A DNA stretch of 64,000 nucleotides from Leyella lascolaii (lineage in GTDB: Bacteria; Bacteroidota; Bacteroidia; Bacteroidales; Bacteroidaceae): NCBI RefSeq assembly GCF_900079775.1, contig NZ_LT556036.1:237270-301269 (forward strand), read 5' to 3'. This document shows positions 35,704-44,837 of this stretch, piece by piece. Under the pieces are notes generated by a model. The model saw nothing but the letters and a program-made list of their open reading frames with translations, was not told the DNA's origin and did not search any database. A program made the position numbers and the translations under genes. Each line of letters opens with the position of its first letter. Position 1 is the stretch's first letter.

Positions 35704-35772
35704 TTTTTGTCAAATGCGAAATCATTTTTTGCCAAATGTAAAAAGGTTTAGTGTAAGATGTACCTACTTTTG
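35704..35772 (+). promoter_or_regulatory. Promoter and repeated boxes before the nitroreductase cassette
   Basis: TACTTTTG (35765-35772) matches the -7 box TAnnTTTG, with GGTTTAG about 19 bases upstream as a -33-like box. Further up TTTTTGTCAAATG (35704-35715) and TTTTTTGCCAAATG (35725-35738) are direct repeats that could bind the divergent Crp-type regulator. The promoter overlaps the longer nitroreductase frame, which decides for the internal start at 35797. Confidence 0.5.
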
Positions 35773-35796
35773 CATCAAACTTTAACACGGAATAAT

Positions 35797-36321
35797 ATGG
35801 AACATGATTTTTTGGAGATTATTAAGACGCGACGCAGTTGTCGTAAATTTCAGGACAGACAAATTTCTCGCGTGGAATTGGATGCCGTACTTGAAGCAGG
35901 AACTTACGCACCTTCAGCAGGAGGGCGCCAAAGTGCGTTTATCGTAGCTGTGCAGAATAAAGAGCAGTGCAAAAAACTGGCTGCAATGAATGCGGCAGTA
36001 ATTGGATCCAAATCAAATCCTTTTTACGATGCTCCCACTTATGTATTGGTTTTTGCTCCCTCAAATGCTCATACTGCTATCGAGGATGGAACTTGTGTGC
36101 TTGAAAATATGATGCTTGCAGCTCATGCCTTGAACTTGGGAAGCTGTTGGATTCATAGAGAGAAAGAAATGTTCATCACGGATGAAGGGAAAGAGATGAT
36201 AAGGTCATGGGAGCTGCCTGACGGACTGATGGGCATCGGTGCTTTGGCGTTGGGCTATCCTGATGGCAAACCAGCGCCTGCCGTCACACGAAAAGAAGGG
36301 TATTACCGTATAATTAGATAA
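35797..36321 (+). CDS. Nitroreductase-family flavoprotein
   Basis: From ATG 35797 this is a 174-residue protein: FLEIIKTRRSCRKFQDRQIS, then YAPSAGGRQSAFIVAV, with FMN-phosphate-binding R-S/C-R motif, and GSCWIHREKEMF and GIGALALGYPDGKPA near the end. It probably reduces quinones or nitroaromatic compounds with NAD(P)H. It leads a rightward cassette with two exporters and a phosphatase. Confidence 0.85.
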   Translation: MEHDFLEIIKTRRSCRKFQDRQISRVELDAVLEAGTYAPSAGGRQSAFIVAVQNKEQCKKLAAMNAAVIGSKSNPFYDAPTYVLVFAPSNAHTAIEDGTCVLENMMLAAHALNLGSCWIHREKEMFITDEGKEMIRSWELPDGLMGIGALALGYPDGKPAPAVTRKEGYYRIIR

Positions 36322-36354
36322 AAATGTCACACGATTTACTTAAGGCGATTTTTT

Positions 36355-36681
36355 ATGAATTGGATTATCTTATTATTGGCCGGACTCTTTGAAGTAAGCC
36401 TGACTTTTTGTTTGGGGAAGACTCGGACCGCATCCGGTTTTGAGTTCTATCTTTGGGGCGGAGGTTTTCTTGTCTCCACAATATTAAGCATGACACTGCT
36501 TGCCAAGGCCGTACAAACGTTGTCGTTAGGCACAGCTTATGCCATTTGGACGGGTATCGGGGCGGTAGGTACGGTCCTGATAGGCATTTTTGTCTTTAAG
36601 GAGCCGGCCACACCTATACGGCTTTTCTTCTTGTTCACGCTGATAGCGTCTTTGATAGGTTTGAAGATTGTTTCTTACTGA
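36355..36681 (+). CDS. Small multidrug resistance family exporter, Gdx/SugE-like
   Basis: This 108-residue protein has four hydrophobic helices and the essential membrane Glu in LLAGLFEVSLTF near residue 14. YAIWTGIGAVGTVLIGI matches the Gdx (SugE) subgroup, which exports guanidinium by proton antiport, rather than the EmrE type. The subgroup call is from that signature only. It lies 33 bp downstream of the nitroreductase gene. Confidence 0.8.
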   Translation: MNWIILLLAGLFEVSLTFCLGKTRTASGFEFYLWGGGFLVSTILSMTLLAKAVQTLSLGTAYAIWTGIGAVGTVLIGIFVFKEPATPIRLFFLFTLIASLIGLKIVSY

Positions 36682-36692
36682 AAGGGGAATAC

Positions 36693-37877
36693 ATGAAATA
36701 TGAATTGAAAGCCAACCAGGGTATTCCGGCTTCATTGCTGGTCATGCTTTCCATTGCAACCGGATTTTCAGTCGCCAACTGTTACTATAACCAGCCCTTG
36801 TTGGGCAGTATAGCCACAGATTTTAAAATAAATGATTTATCCGCCAATGCGGTAGCGACCTTAACGCAAGTCGGCTATATGCTTGGTCTGCTGTTTGTCA
36901 TTCCATTGGGAGACCTGCTTTCACGCCGTAAGTTGATATTAACCAACTACGTTCTTGCAGCCTGCTCTCTGCTGGCGATTGGTACGGCACAGGACATCCG
37001 TATCGTATGGGTGGCATCGCTGATAACCGGAGCGACGTCTGTCATGCCTCAGTTCTTCATACCGCTTGTGTCTTATCATTCAGCCCCAAGCCATAAGACG
37101 CGCAATGTAGGCATCATGCAGTCCTGTCTGTTGGTGGGAATTTTGGGCTCACGGATACTGAGTGGACTGATTGCCAATGCCTGGGGGTGGCGCATGGTGT
37201 ATTTCATAGCGGCCGGACTGATGACGTATTGCTGGTTGATGATGTACAAAGTGCTTCCCGCATTGCCCGCACAGGCAAAAGAAACATACGGAAGGCTGAT
37301 GAAGTCTCTATGGCATATTCTGCGGAAATATCCATACCTGCGCATTGCTTCCGCTCGGGCGGCATTGGCTTATGGCGCTTTCTTTGCCTTATGGAGTTGC
37401 CTTGCCTTCAAGATGAAGCAAGCCCCTTTTTTTGCCGGAGATGATATCATAGGGGCATTGGGATTTTGCGGATTGGCAGGAGCTGCTACTGTGGTATTCA
37501 TCAGTAAATATATTTCTGTTTATGGAGCCAGACGTTTTTCTCTCATGGGTGGAGCCGTTATGCTGGTGGCTTGGCTGACAGCATGGTGGGGCGGCGACAG
37601 CTACGCAGGCATTATCATTGCCATTCTTCTGATTGATGCGGGAATGCAGAGCATTCATCTTGCCAATCAAACCAGTGTAGTAACGCTTGACGCTGAAGCC
37701 ATCAACCGTGTAAACACGCTTTACATGACCATTTATTTTCTTGGCGGTTCTGTGGGAACGTTTGTAGCCGGCATCTGCTGGGAGCATTTTCAATGGACGG
37801 GAACAGCCATAGCGGGACTGACTTTCATTGCCTTGTCCTTGCTGGTCAGTTTTACATTTAAGGAAAGTAAGATATGA
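36693..37877 (+). CDS. Major facilitator superfamily exporter
   Basis: This 394-residue protein has about twelve hydrophobic helices. LLFVIPLGDLLSRRKLILTN, the loop 2-3 motif of MFS antiporters, lies near residue 75. The family is like the drug:H+ antiporters of the 12-TM type. It starts 11 bp after the SMR gene and overlaps the HAD gene by 4 bases. The substrate is unknown; location in a transferable cassette points to resistance. Confidence 0.8.
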   Translation: MKYELKANQGIPASLLVMLSIATGFSVANCYYNQPLLGSIATDFKINDLSANAVATLTQVGYMLGLLFVIPLGDLLSRRKLILTNYVLAACSLLAIGTAQDIRIVWVASLITGATSVMPQFFIPLVSYHSAPSHKTRNVGIMQSCLLVGILGSRILSGLIANAWGWRMVYFIAAGLMTYCWLMMYKVLPALPAQAKETYGRLMKSLWHILRKYPYLRIASARAALAYGAFFALWSCLAFKMKQAPFFAGDDIIGALGFCGLAGAATVVFISKYISVYGARRFSLMGGAVMLVAWLTAWWGGDSYAGIIIAILLIDAGMQSIHLANQTSVVTLDAEAINRVNTLYMTIYFLGGSVGTFVAGICWEHFQWTGTAIAGLTFIALSLLVSFTFKESKI

Positions 37878-38533
37878 GCTCCAAACATCATATCCTATTT
37901 GACTTGGACGGCACGCTGACCGACTCATTCAAAGGTATAGTCCACAGTGTGCAATATGCCTTATCTCGCTATGGCATCGTTGAAAACGATTTGCATAAGT
38001 TAACCCCGTTCATTGGACCGCCATTGACCTATTCGTTCAGAGAATTTTATCATTTCTCCGATGCACAGGCGGACGAGGCGGTAAGATATTACTGTGAATA
38101 TTTTTCCGAGAAAGGTTGGTGCGAGAACACAGCCTATCCCGGTATCCCGGAGATGTTGAAGACATTGTGTGAAGCAGGCAAGCATCTTTATGTGGCAACC
38201 TCCAAGCCCACGGAATTCGCCGTACGGATATTGGAACATTTTGGATTATCCGTTTTTTTCGATTATATTGGAGGAGCTTCTTTCGATCGTTCACGGGAAA
38301 GTAAGGTCGAAGTAATGCGTTATTTATGTCATCTGGCAAACATTACCGATATGGACAGTGCCATAATGGTGGGTGACCGCAAGTTCGATGTATCAGGTGC
38401 CCATGCTATCGGAATGGAATGTGTTGGTGTTCTCTATGGCTATGGCTCAGAAGCAGAATTATCATCGGTTCATGCTGACAGGCTGGTTTCTTCAGTAACA
38501 GAACTTACGTATGAACTTCTTGCCAAAGTGTAG
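37874..38533 (+). CDS. HAD-family phosphatase (Gph-like)
   Basis: This 219-residue protein has the HAD motifs LFDLDGTLTDS near residue 8, VATSKPTEFA near 105 and MVGDRKFDVSGA near 165, as in phosphoglycolate-phosphatase-like proteins. Its ATG overlaps the MFS stop (ATGA), so they are coupled. It could detoxify a phosphorylated compound linked to the cassette. The gene ends 31 bp before rteA. Confidence 0.85.
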   Translation: MSSKHHILFDLDGTLTDSFKGIVHSVQYALSRYGIVENDLHKLTPFIGPPLTYSFREFYHFSDAQADEAVRYYCEYFSEKGWCENTAYPGIPEMLKTLCEAGKHLYVATSKPTEFAVRILEHFGLSVFFDYIGGASFDRSRESKVEVMRYLCHLANITDMDSAIMVGDRKFDVSGAHAIGMECVGVLYGYGSEAELSSVHADRLVSSVTELTYELLAKV

Positions 38534-38564
38534 CTATTTACATAAATTTACAGATTGTTATTAA

Positions 38565-40871
38565 GTGTTACAATTTAAAATTCTTGCAGGCTACGTTATC
38601 ATGATGGCGGTCATCGGCAGCATGGCCGCCATTTTGGTGCATGAGCGCAAACGCATCAGGGAGATAGAAGCCGGCACGGAAACCATCCGGCAGGTGCGCC
38701 GTGACATAAGTGAGGCCCACCGTTGTATCACCCGGCTTGCCCTGTTGGGCGAGGGCGTCGTCGGCTGGGACGAAACGGACTACCGCCATTACCATGCCCA
38801 GCTCCTGAGCACCGACAGCCTGCTGCAAGCCATGAAACCGCTCTGCCGCGAATACGTGCGCCCGGCACAGATAGACACGCTCCGCTCCCTCCTGACGGAC
38901 AAGGAAACCCATCTGCGGCACATCATGGAGGTGATGGAGCGGCAGGACGAGGCAAACAGCCTGCTGGTGAACCACCTGCCCGAAGTAGCCCGACGGGCTA
39001 CACGTGTCCGCACCGTGAGGAAGAAGAAAAGCGGGCTGGCAGGCTTCTTCGGCGGCAAGAAGACCGTACAGGTGCTGCCATCCGCCGGGGAACTCCACGC
39101 CTTCAGCGACAGCCTGACCGCCCTGCAAAGGAAACAGGCGGCGGAGATGGAAGCATACGCCGACAGCCTGCGCATCCGCAACCGGACGCTGAACAGGGAA
39201 CTGGGGCGGCTGATACGCGACCTCGACACGCAGGCACAGGCCGCATTCGACGCACGAGAACAGGACATATCGGAGGCGCAGGCACTGTCCGTTAGGCTGC
39301 TGACCGCCACCATCTCCGCCGCCATCGTACTGCTGTTCTTCTCCGGTCTTGCCATCCACTGGGAAATCAGGCGTAACGACCACGAACGGAAACAGCGTGA
39401 GCAACTCATCGGAAAGTTGCAGGAGAGCAATAACGCAAATGAAAAGCTAATCAAGTTGCGGCGCAACCTCATCCAAAACGTCACCCACGAACTGCGCACC
39501 CCGCTGACCGCCATCGGCGGCAACGCCGAACTGCTGCTGGACGACACGGAGGCTGACAGCCGCATACGCCATGCACACGCCATCCATGATGCCGCTGGAC
39601 GCATGGCAGGGATGATAAACAGCCTGCTGGTGTATTTCCGTCTGGACCGCGACAAGGAAACACCCGTCATAAAGCCGTTCAAACTATGCTCCATTGCCGG
39701 AACATTGGAAACGGAGTTCGGGCTATTAGCAGCAAGCAAACATCTTGCCTTCACAGTGAAAAACCATGCGAACGAGATAGTGGGTGGTGACAAAAACCGC
39801 ATCCTGAGTATCGGGAGCAACCTGCTCTCCAACGCCATCAAATTTACCAAAAACGGAAGTGTCACATTGACAACCGAATATACCAGCGGCATATTTACCT
39901 TGTCAGTGTCAGACACAGGCACGGGCATGACAAAGGAACAGCAACTGCGGATATTCGTCCCGTTCGAGCGGCTGGGCAACTCCGTGACGGAAGACGGTTT
40001 CGGGCTTGGGCTTGCCATCGTCAGCGACACGGTGAAACTGTTGAATGGAAGCATCACAGTGGAGAGCGAACCGGGCAAAGGAAGCCGCTTCAGCGTAAGT
40101 CTGCCACTGCCCAAAGCGGAGGAAACAACGGCCACCGAAAAGACAACTGTTAAGCATTCCACGCTTTCCGGCTGCTCCGTGCTGGCGATAGACAACAACG
40201 GGATGCTGCTGGACATGATGAAGGAAATGTACAGGCAAAGCGGCGTGAAGTGCGACACCTGCCAAAGAGTGGATGAACTTACAGACCGTATGCGCACAAA
40301 GGACTACGACCTGCTGGTAACCGACCTGAAGATGCCGGAGGTGAACGGCTACGGGGTGCTGGAACTGCTGCGCACGTCGGAAATCGGCAACTCGCAGACC
40401 ATCCCCGTAGTGGCAGCCACCGCCGCAGGCTATGTGGAAGAAAAGGAACTGACAGAAAAATGATTTGCCGCCGTGCTGTACAAGCCTTATTCCATAGACG
40501 AACTGCTTGCAGTCACGGAACGCTGCATCAAGCCAAAGGGCACAAGCAATATAGACCTGTCGCCCCTGCTCGCTTTCGGCGACAAGCGGCGCACGCTGGA
40601 AAAGCTGGCGACCACGACACAATCCGACATGGATGAAGTGCGCAAGGCTGCGGAAGCCGGGGACATGGAGGCGTTGGACAGCTGGATACACCACCTCAGA
40701 AGCTCGTGGATGCTGATAAAGGCGGAACAGCCGTTGGCGGTATTGTATGACACAATCCACAAGGGAAAAATATCAGATAACGAAGTAAAGGCAGCCGTTG
40801 ACGCCGTACTGGCACAAGGCAAACTGATTGTAGATTTGGCGAGAAAGGAGGCGGAACGATGGGACGGATAA
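38565..40871 (+). pseudogene. rteA: RteA-like hybrid sensor histidine kinase with in-frame TGA
   Basis: GTG at 38565 begins a membrane sensor (one N-terminal helix, a second near residue 255). It has H-box NVTHELRTPLTAI near 307, ATPase motifs GLGLAIVSDTV, a receiver domain with LLVTDLKMP near 588 and a C-terminal phosphotransfer-like domain with WIHHLRSSW near 709. A TGA (40461-40463) interrupts LTEK-stop-FAAVLYKPYS in the same frame; one substitution from GGA would explain it. In CTnDOT RteA acts with RteB in tetracycline-induced transfer. An in-frame TAA just before the GTG fixes the 5' limit. Confidence 0.85.
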
Positions 40872-42154
40872 TCGTGATAGAGGACAATCCCGTATTCGCC
40901 GGTTATGTGTGCGGACTGCTGGAGAGCAAGGGATTCCAAAGCGTCAGCACCTCCACCTGCAACGGGGCAAGGAAACTGTTTTCCAAGATGCGGGAGGACG
41001 ACATCGTGCTTGCCGACCTGCGACTGCCCGACGGAGACGGCATCGCCCTGCTGGAAGAACTGCGGAGACAGGGCATGAACAATCCCTACATCGTCATGAC
41101 CGACTACGACGAAGTGCCCACCGCCGTCCGGTCGATGAAGTCGGGCGCGGAAGATTACATCCCGAAGCCGCTGATTGAAGCCAACCTTTTCCCGCTCCTG
41201 AAAATCTTGCAGAAAAGGACGGAGCGGCACGACGCACCGATTTACGAGCGGCAGAGCGCGACTTTCCGTGAGATAGACCGCAGGATAAGGCTGGTCGCCC
41301 CAACCAACATGAACGTATTGATATTAGGCGAAAGCGGAACAGGAAAGGAACACATTGCCGGGAAGATACACGCGAGGAGCAAACGGGCAGGCAAACCATT
41401 CGTGGCGGTGGACTGCGGCCTGCTTTCAAAGGAGCTTGCCGCCTCCGCCCTGTTCGGACATGAGAAAGGGGCGTTCACAGGAGCCGAAAGCAAGAAACAA
41501 GGTTTCTGGGAGGAAGCCGCCGGAGGCACGTTGTTCCTTGACGAGATAGGCAACCTGCCCATAGAAGTGCAGCAGATGCTGCTCCGTGCGTTGGAATCCA
41601 AAATGTACAGACCCACGGGCGGCAGCAAGGACAAACGGGCTGATGTGCGCATCATCGCCGCCACCAACGAAAATTTGCAGGTTGCCATAACTGAAAAGCG
41701 TTTCCGGGCTGACCTCTACCAACGGCTGAAAGAATACACCCTGCACATACCGCCGCTGCGCGAGTGCAAGGAGGACATCATACCGCTTGCGGAGTTCTTC
41801 CTACAACTTGCCAACGAGGAATTTGAAAAGCAAGTAAAAGGCTTTGACGCGGAGGTAAGAAAACGACTGCTTGCCTATACGTGGGGCGGCAACGTGAGAG
41901 AGCTGAAACGGGTCGTGCATTTGGCGGTGCTGCATACCGAGGGCGATACGGTCACGGCGGACATGTTGGAATTCGATGAAATGCCGCTGACGTCTGACGC
42001 TTCACTGGAAATGGACGATATGGAAAAGAAACAGATTATCCGTGCGCTGGAACAGGCGAAAGGCAACCGCAAATTGGCTGCGGCATTGCTCGGCATCGGA
42101 CGTACCACGCTGTACAACAAGACAAGATTATACGGCATAAAGTACAAGAAATAG
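40859..42154 (+). CDS. rteB: RteB-like sigma-54-type response regulator
   Basis: This 431-residue protein has a receiver domain with phosphoacceptor Asp in VLADLRLPDGDG near residue 52. The AAA+ domain has GESGTGKEH near 158, GAFTGAESK near 205 and FLDEIGNLP, and is followed by a Fis-type HTH at the end (NRKLAAALLGIGRTTLYNKT). It overlaps rteA by 13 bases. In CTnDOT RteB activates rteC and so excision; no rteC is visible in this window. Confidence 0.9.
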   Translation: MGRIIVIEDNPVFAGYVCGLLESKGFQSVSTSTCNGARKLFSKMREDDIVLADLRLPDGDGIALLEELRRQGMNNPYIVMTDYDEVPTAVRSMKSGAEDYIPKPLIEANLFPLLKILQKRTERHDAPIYERQSATFREIDRRIRLVAPTNMNVLILGESGTGKEHIAGKIHARSKRAGKPFVAVDCGLLSKELAASALFGHEKGAFTGAESKKQGFWEEAAGGTLFLDEIGNLPIEVQQMLLRALESKMYRPTGGSKDKRADVRIIAATNENLQVAITEKRFRADLYQRLKEYTLHIPPLRECKEDIIPLAEFFLQLANEEFEKQVKGFDAEVRKRLLAYTWGGNVRELKRVVHLAVLHTEGDTVTADMLEFDEMPLTSDASLEMDDMEKKQIIRALEQAKGNRKLAAALLGIGRTTLYNKTRLYGIKYKK

Positions 42155-42180
42155 ACCAAGAACACCACAAGGTTAGAACA

Positions 42181-42313
42181 GGTTGCCCGACTTCGGAGAG
42201 GCAACCCGGCGACAAGGCTTTCGGAGTAACCCGAAAGGTTTCGAGTAACTCGAAACATACCTTGCTGCTGCCACTTTTCGGCAGTAACCGAAAAGCCTTC
42301 GGGTAACTCGAAG
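42181..42313. ncRNA. Cluster of five consecutive stem-loops after rteB
   Basis: Five inverted repeats follow each other: GGTTGCC/GGCAACC (42181-42206), CTTTCGG/CCGAAAG (42218-42237), GTTTCGAG/CTCGAAAC (42238-42256), CTTTTCGG/CCGAAAAG (42274-42295) and CTTCG/CGAAG (42297-42313). The last four have loops with GTAA, while their stems differ. This suggests a structured RNA rather than a simple terminator. Whether it is transcribed is unknown. Confidence 0.4.
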
Positions 42314-42675
42314 AAGCTCAAACAACCAAGTAAAGTTATTGATAATAAGATATATACATGTGATTTCTGTTTTGAAGGGGCGAAAATAGGGGCGAAAGCA
42401 TGCCTAAATCTGCATTTTATTTTGAAAAGAACGCTTGTGTATGACAAACTGGCATACCATATATTTCTTACCTTTGGAGGTTTCGGCAATACCATACTTT
42501 TGGATTATATTGGATTGCCCCTTTGCCCTTTCATAATACGAATGCCCGCTATGCCCCATTCCTTTCGTTTAGAGGCTTGTTTATGGCGTGGTGCGGCTTC
42601 TTATACCCTGTAATGAGAAACACCCGAAAATAAGCCTAAAATCATCGCTTGGCTTATGCGCTTTCTGACAAACGC

Positions 42676-42708
42676 TTTCTAAGGGTTCGTTACACTCACC
42701 CTTAGAAA
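42676..42708. other. Perfect 11-bp inverted repeat, candidate oriT or origin of IME-2
   Basis: TTTCTAAGGGT (42676-42686) and ACCCTTAGAAA (42698-42708) flank an 11-base loop. It lies in the 700-bp gap between rteB and the leftward genes of IME-2, which otherwise holds no credible gene. A hairpin next to a replication-like gene could be an origin or transfer site. Confidence 0.4.
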
Positions 42709-42863
42709 TGCGTATTGCGCTTTTTGCAATCACAAGAATACACTTTTATCAAACAAAGCAGTATTTTCTTTGCATCAATATATTGTCAGTATTATTATTG
42801 CTATTCCATACATTCTGTTTCGTTTATCCTTTATACAGGAATAAACAAGGTATATTATAGTAG

Positions 42864-43184
42864 TTACTTTTTCCTCTTATTATTATGTCCGTTCACTCCC
42901 CACAAGTTACGAAACAGAAAAGGTATGTCCATTTCCTCTTGCCTGCTTTTCAATATCAGGTGTCTTGCCACATCTTTTTTCAATGAACTGAATCCGTATT
43001 CCTCATGCGAGGCATATTTCTGTGCCACGCCATAGACTTCCTTTTTCGCCCGACTTCGTGCAGATTTTAGCCCTTTAGCGGTCTTGGACTTGCAAAGACT
43101 CAGATATTCCTCCAAAAAACACTTAAATCCCCGATACTCAATTCCTGTCGCAATTGCATATTCGTTTTTTGTCATGCGCTGCAT
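42864..43184 (-). CDS. Small basic protein of IME-2
   Basis: This 106-residue Lys/Arg-rich protein contains SKTAKGLKSARSRAKKEVYG and ends in KKRKK. I recognise no family. It follows the replication-like gene after 48 bp on the same strand and may bind nucleic acid, judging only from charge. Confidence 0.45.
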   Translation of the reverse strand: MQRMTKNEYAIATGIEYRGFKCFLEEYLSLCKSKTAKGLKSARSRAKKEVYGVAQKYASHEEYGFSSLKKDVARHLILKSRQEEMDIPFLFRNLWGVNGHNNKRKK

Positions 43185-43232
43185 ATCAAATTTGATGGAT
43201 GAAGAAAGGAAAAGATTGCTTATCTGCCACGT

Positions 43233-43889
43233 TCAAAATTCATAAAGGGTTGAAAAATTGATGATTAAATCACCAACCGTTTCAATATGTCCCATTTGAT
43301 GGCTTTTGAACGAGTTATGGTCATACAGTTTAAACTCTATACGCAGAAAATGGTAACCTTTATCCTGCATTGCCTGCATAGCTTTTTCCTTGTGTTTTCC
43401 CCCTTTTGCTCCAATTTCTATCAACTTGTCATAAACAATCAATTTCTTGGATATTCCGAAGAAATAGACGGTTTCATTCTTTATATTATTACTTTTTTTT
43501 ATGTTTCCATAGCCTGCAATCCTGGGGATTATCTGCGTCGGGGGGATTTTTACACGCACATTCTGTCCTATCTCACATTGGCTTATTCTCGCCCTGCCAA
43601 GTTCGGACATGGGGATAGATAAGTCTTTCGCCAGACATTCCATCGCTTTAATAAATGCGGAATAGGTCAAATCAAGCAACGTCCATTTATTGTAATACCA
43701 CTTTCTTATGCTGCAACATATTGTCACGCTTTGGGTTTCTCTGTTCTGATAAACAAATAAAGAACTTGGATTTAATTTGCTATGGCTGGGCAATAAATAC
43801 ATACTTCCGTATTTGCCTTCGCCGATATACCGACACTTGTCAAAGTTCCCAGTAAATCCATCAAGCCTGAGCTTTATATTATCAGTCAT
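43233..43889 (-). CDS. Replication-initiation-like protein of IME-2
   Basis: This 218-residue protein ends with FLRIEFKLYDHNSFKSHQMG, resembling the RxE-containing region of phage/plasmid replication proteins of the gpII/X and Rep_trans groups, and has a KLIVYDKLIEIG stretch like the YDK/Tyr region of such proteins. Similarity is weak and the call tentative. It overlaps the upstream excisionase-like gene by 8 bases, so the two are co-translated. Confidence 0.5.
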   Translation of the reverse strand: MTDNIKLRLDGFTGNFDKCRYIGEGKYGSMYLLPSHSKLNPSSLFVYQNRETQSVTICCSIRKWYYNKWTLLDLTYSAFIKAMECLAKDLSIPMSELGRARISQCEIGQNVRVKIPPTQIIPRIAGYGNIKKSNNIKNETVYFFGISKKLIVYDKLIEIGAKGGKHKEKAMQAMQDKGYHFLRIEFKLYDHNSFKSHQMGHIETVGDLIINFSTLYEF

Positions 43890-44226
43890 TTGCTTTATTC
43901 TTTAGATTGTTGTAATATTCCTCTATGTCCTGCCTTCTGAACAAAACACTTTTTCTCCCCTTTTCCTTGACGCAAGGAAAACCGTCATAAGTCCTCATCC
44001 TGTATAAAGTGGAAGCGGAAATTTTAAGCATACTGCAAACATCCTTTGAAGTAAGCAGGTCTGATTGGACTTTTTCTTCCTTTGGTGCTTTCTTGCCCTC
44101 CTTTACTGCATATTCGGTTATTTGACGTTGTACCTCAAACAATTTTTCCGTCATTTTCAAAATGACTCTCATATAGGATTTCTGTCTTTTAAGCAGCTCT
44201 TGAATTTCTATGACTTCTTTTACCAT
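43882..44226 (-). CDS. Excisionase-like helix-turn-helix protein of IME-2
   Basis: This 114-residue protein has a helical N-terminus and LLTSKDVCSMLKISASTLYR, then MRTYDGFPCVKEKGRKSVLF, an excisionase-type winged helix. It is preceded by a TATATTTG promoter box at 44253-44260 and starts the leftward operon with the replication-like gene. Likely regulates integration or replication. Confidence 0.7.
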   Translation of the reverse strand: MVKEVIEIQELLKRQKSYMRVILKMTEKLFEVQRQITEYAVKEGKKAPKEEKVQSDLLTSKDVCSMLKISASTLYRMRTYDGFPCVKEKGRKSVLFRRQDIEEYYNNLKNKAND

Positions 44227-44252
44227 GATATTTTTGTTTTATAAATTCAATG

Positions 44253-44260
44253 CAAATATA
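44253..44260 (-). promoter_or_regulatory. -7 promoter box for the IME-2 HTH operon
   Basis: Minus-strand TATATTTG matches TAnnTTTG. A T-rich -33-like region (TTTTTCG) lies about 20 bases upstream. The start codon at 44226 is about 27 bases downstream of the box. Confidence 0.5.
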
Positions 44261-44358
44261 ATCACAAAATCGAAAAACAACAAAAAAGAGGAATATCTTT
44301 TTTGGTATTCCTCAAAAAGGCGTTCTCTTGCCTGTGTTAAATAATCACATCTTTTGCC

Positions 44359-44817
44359 TTACCACGGATATTCATTTTCGTTCGCATTATGCGTATTCTT
44401 TCGGTAAGAATTGGCATCTTCGTTTTGCGGGTAAATTTGTTCTTCTCTTTTCATATCCTCCAAGACTTTACGGGTCAATTCTTCGTCTTTCTTCTTTTCT
44501 ACGGATATGATTATTGAAAGCGTGACAATAATCGTTGTTGGTATCAGAAATACAGCCCATAAGACTTTCGACAACGTATCACTTTCCTTGTACTCTCCTT
44601 GATTGATAGTCCGTGAGCAAGCCAAGAATAATAGTCCGAAGATACCATAGAAGCATGATAGGAAAAACCAATTCCAAGCATTCCTGCCACGTCTCGTAGC
44701 CAATACAGCGGAAAGTATAGCCCACAACAGATTAAACACTGCGAACAGCAGCCAAACCAATGTCAGACTTAAACCGCCCAAACCTAATAACGCTAAAATA
44801 CCTTTAATAACTTCCAT
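44359..44817 (-). CDS. Small integral membrane protein
   Basis: This 152-residue protein has three hydrophobic helices (about residues 8-40, 50-68 and 84-106) and a charged, Asn/Glu-rich C-terminal tail. No family was recognised. It lies next to a lipoprotein gene in the IME-2 region and may be cargo acting at the cell envelope. Confidence 0.5.
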   Translation of the reverse strand: MEVIKGILALLGLGGLSLTLVWLLFAVFNLLWAILSAVLATRRGRNAWNWFFLSCFYGIFGLLFLACSRTINQGEYKESDTLSKVLWAVFLIPTTIIVTLSIIISVEKKKDEELTRKVLEDMKREEQIYPQNEDANSYRKNTHNANENEYPW

Positions 44818-44837
44818 ATTCCATGAATTATAAATTT

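Noticed and set aside
38568..40297. Long open frames antisense to rteA (up to about 500 codons)
   Set aside because: They are shadows of the GC-rich rteA coding sequence; the plus-strand kinase domains are unmistakable.
42422..42613. 63-codon ORF in the gap after rteB
   Set aside because: No RBS, unusual composition and no resemblance to any family; the gap seems noncoding.
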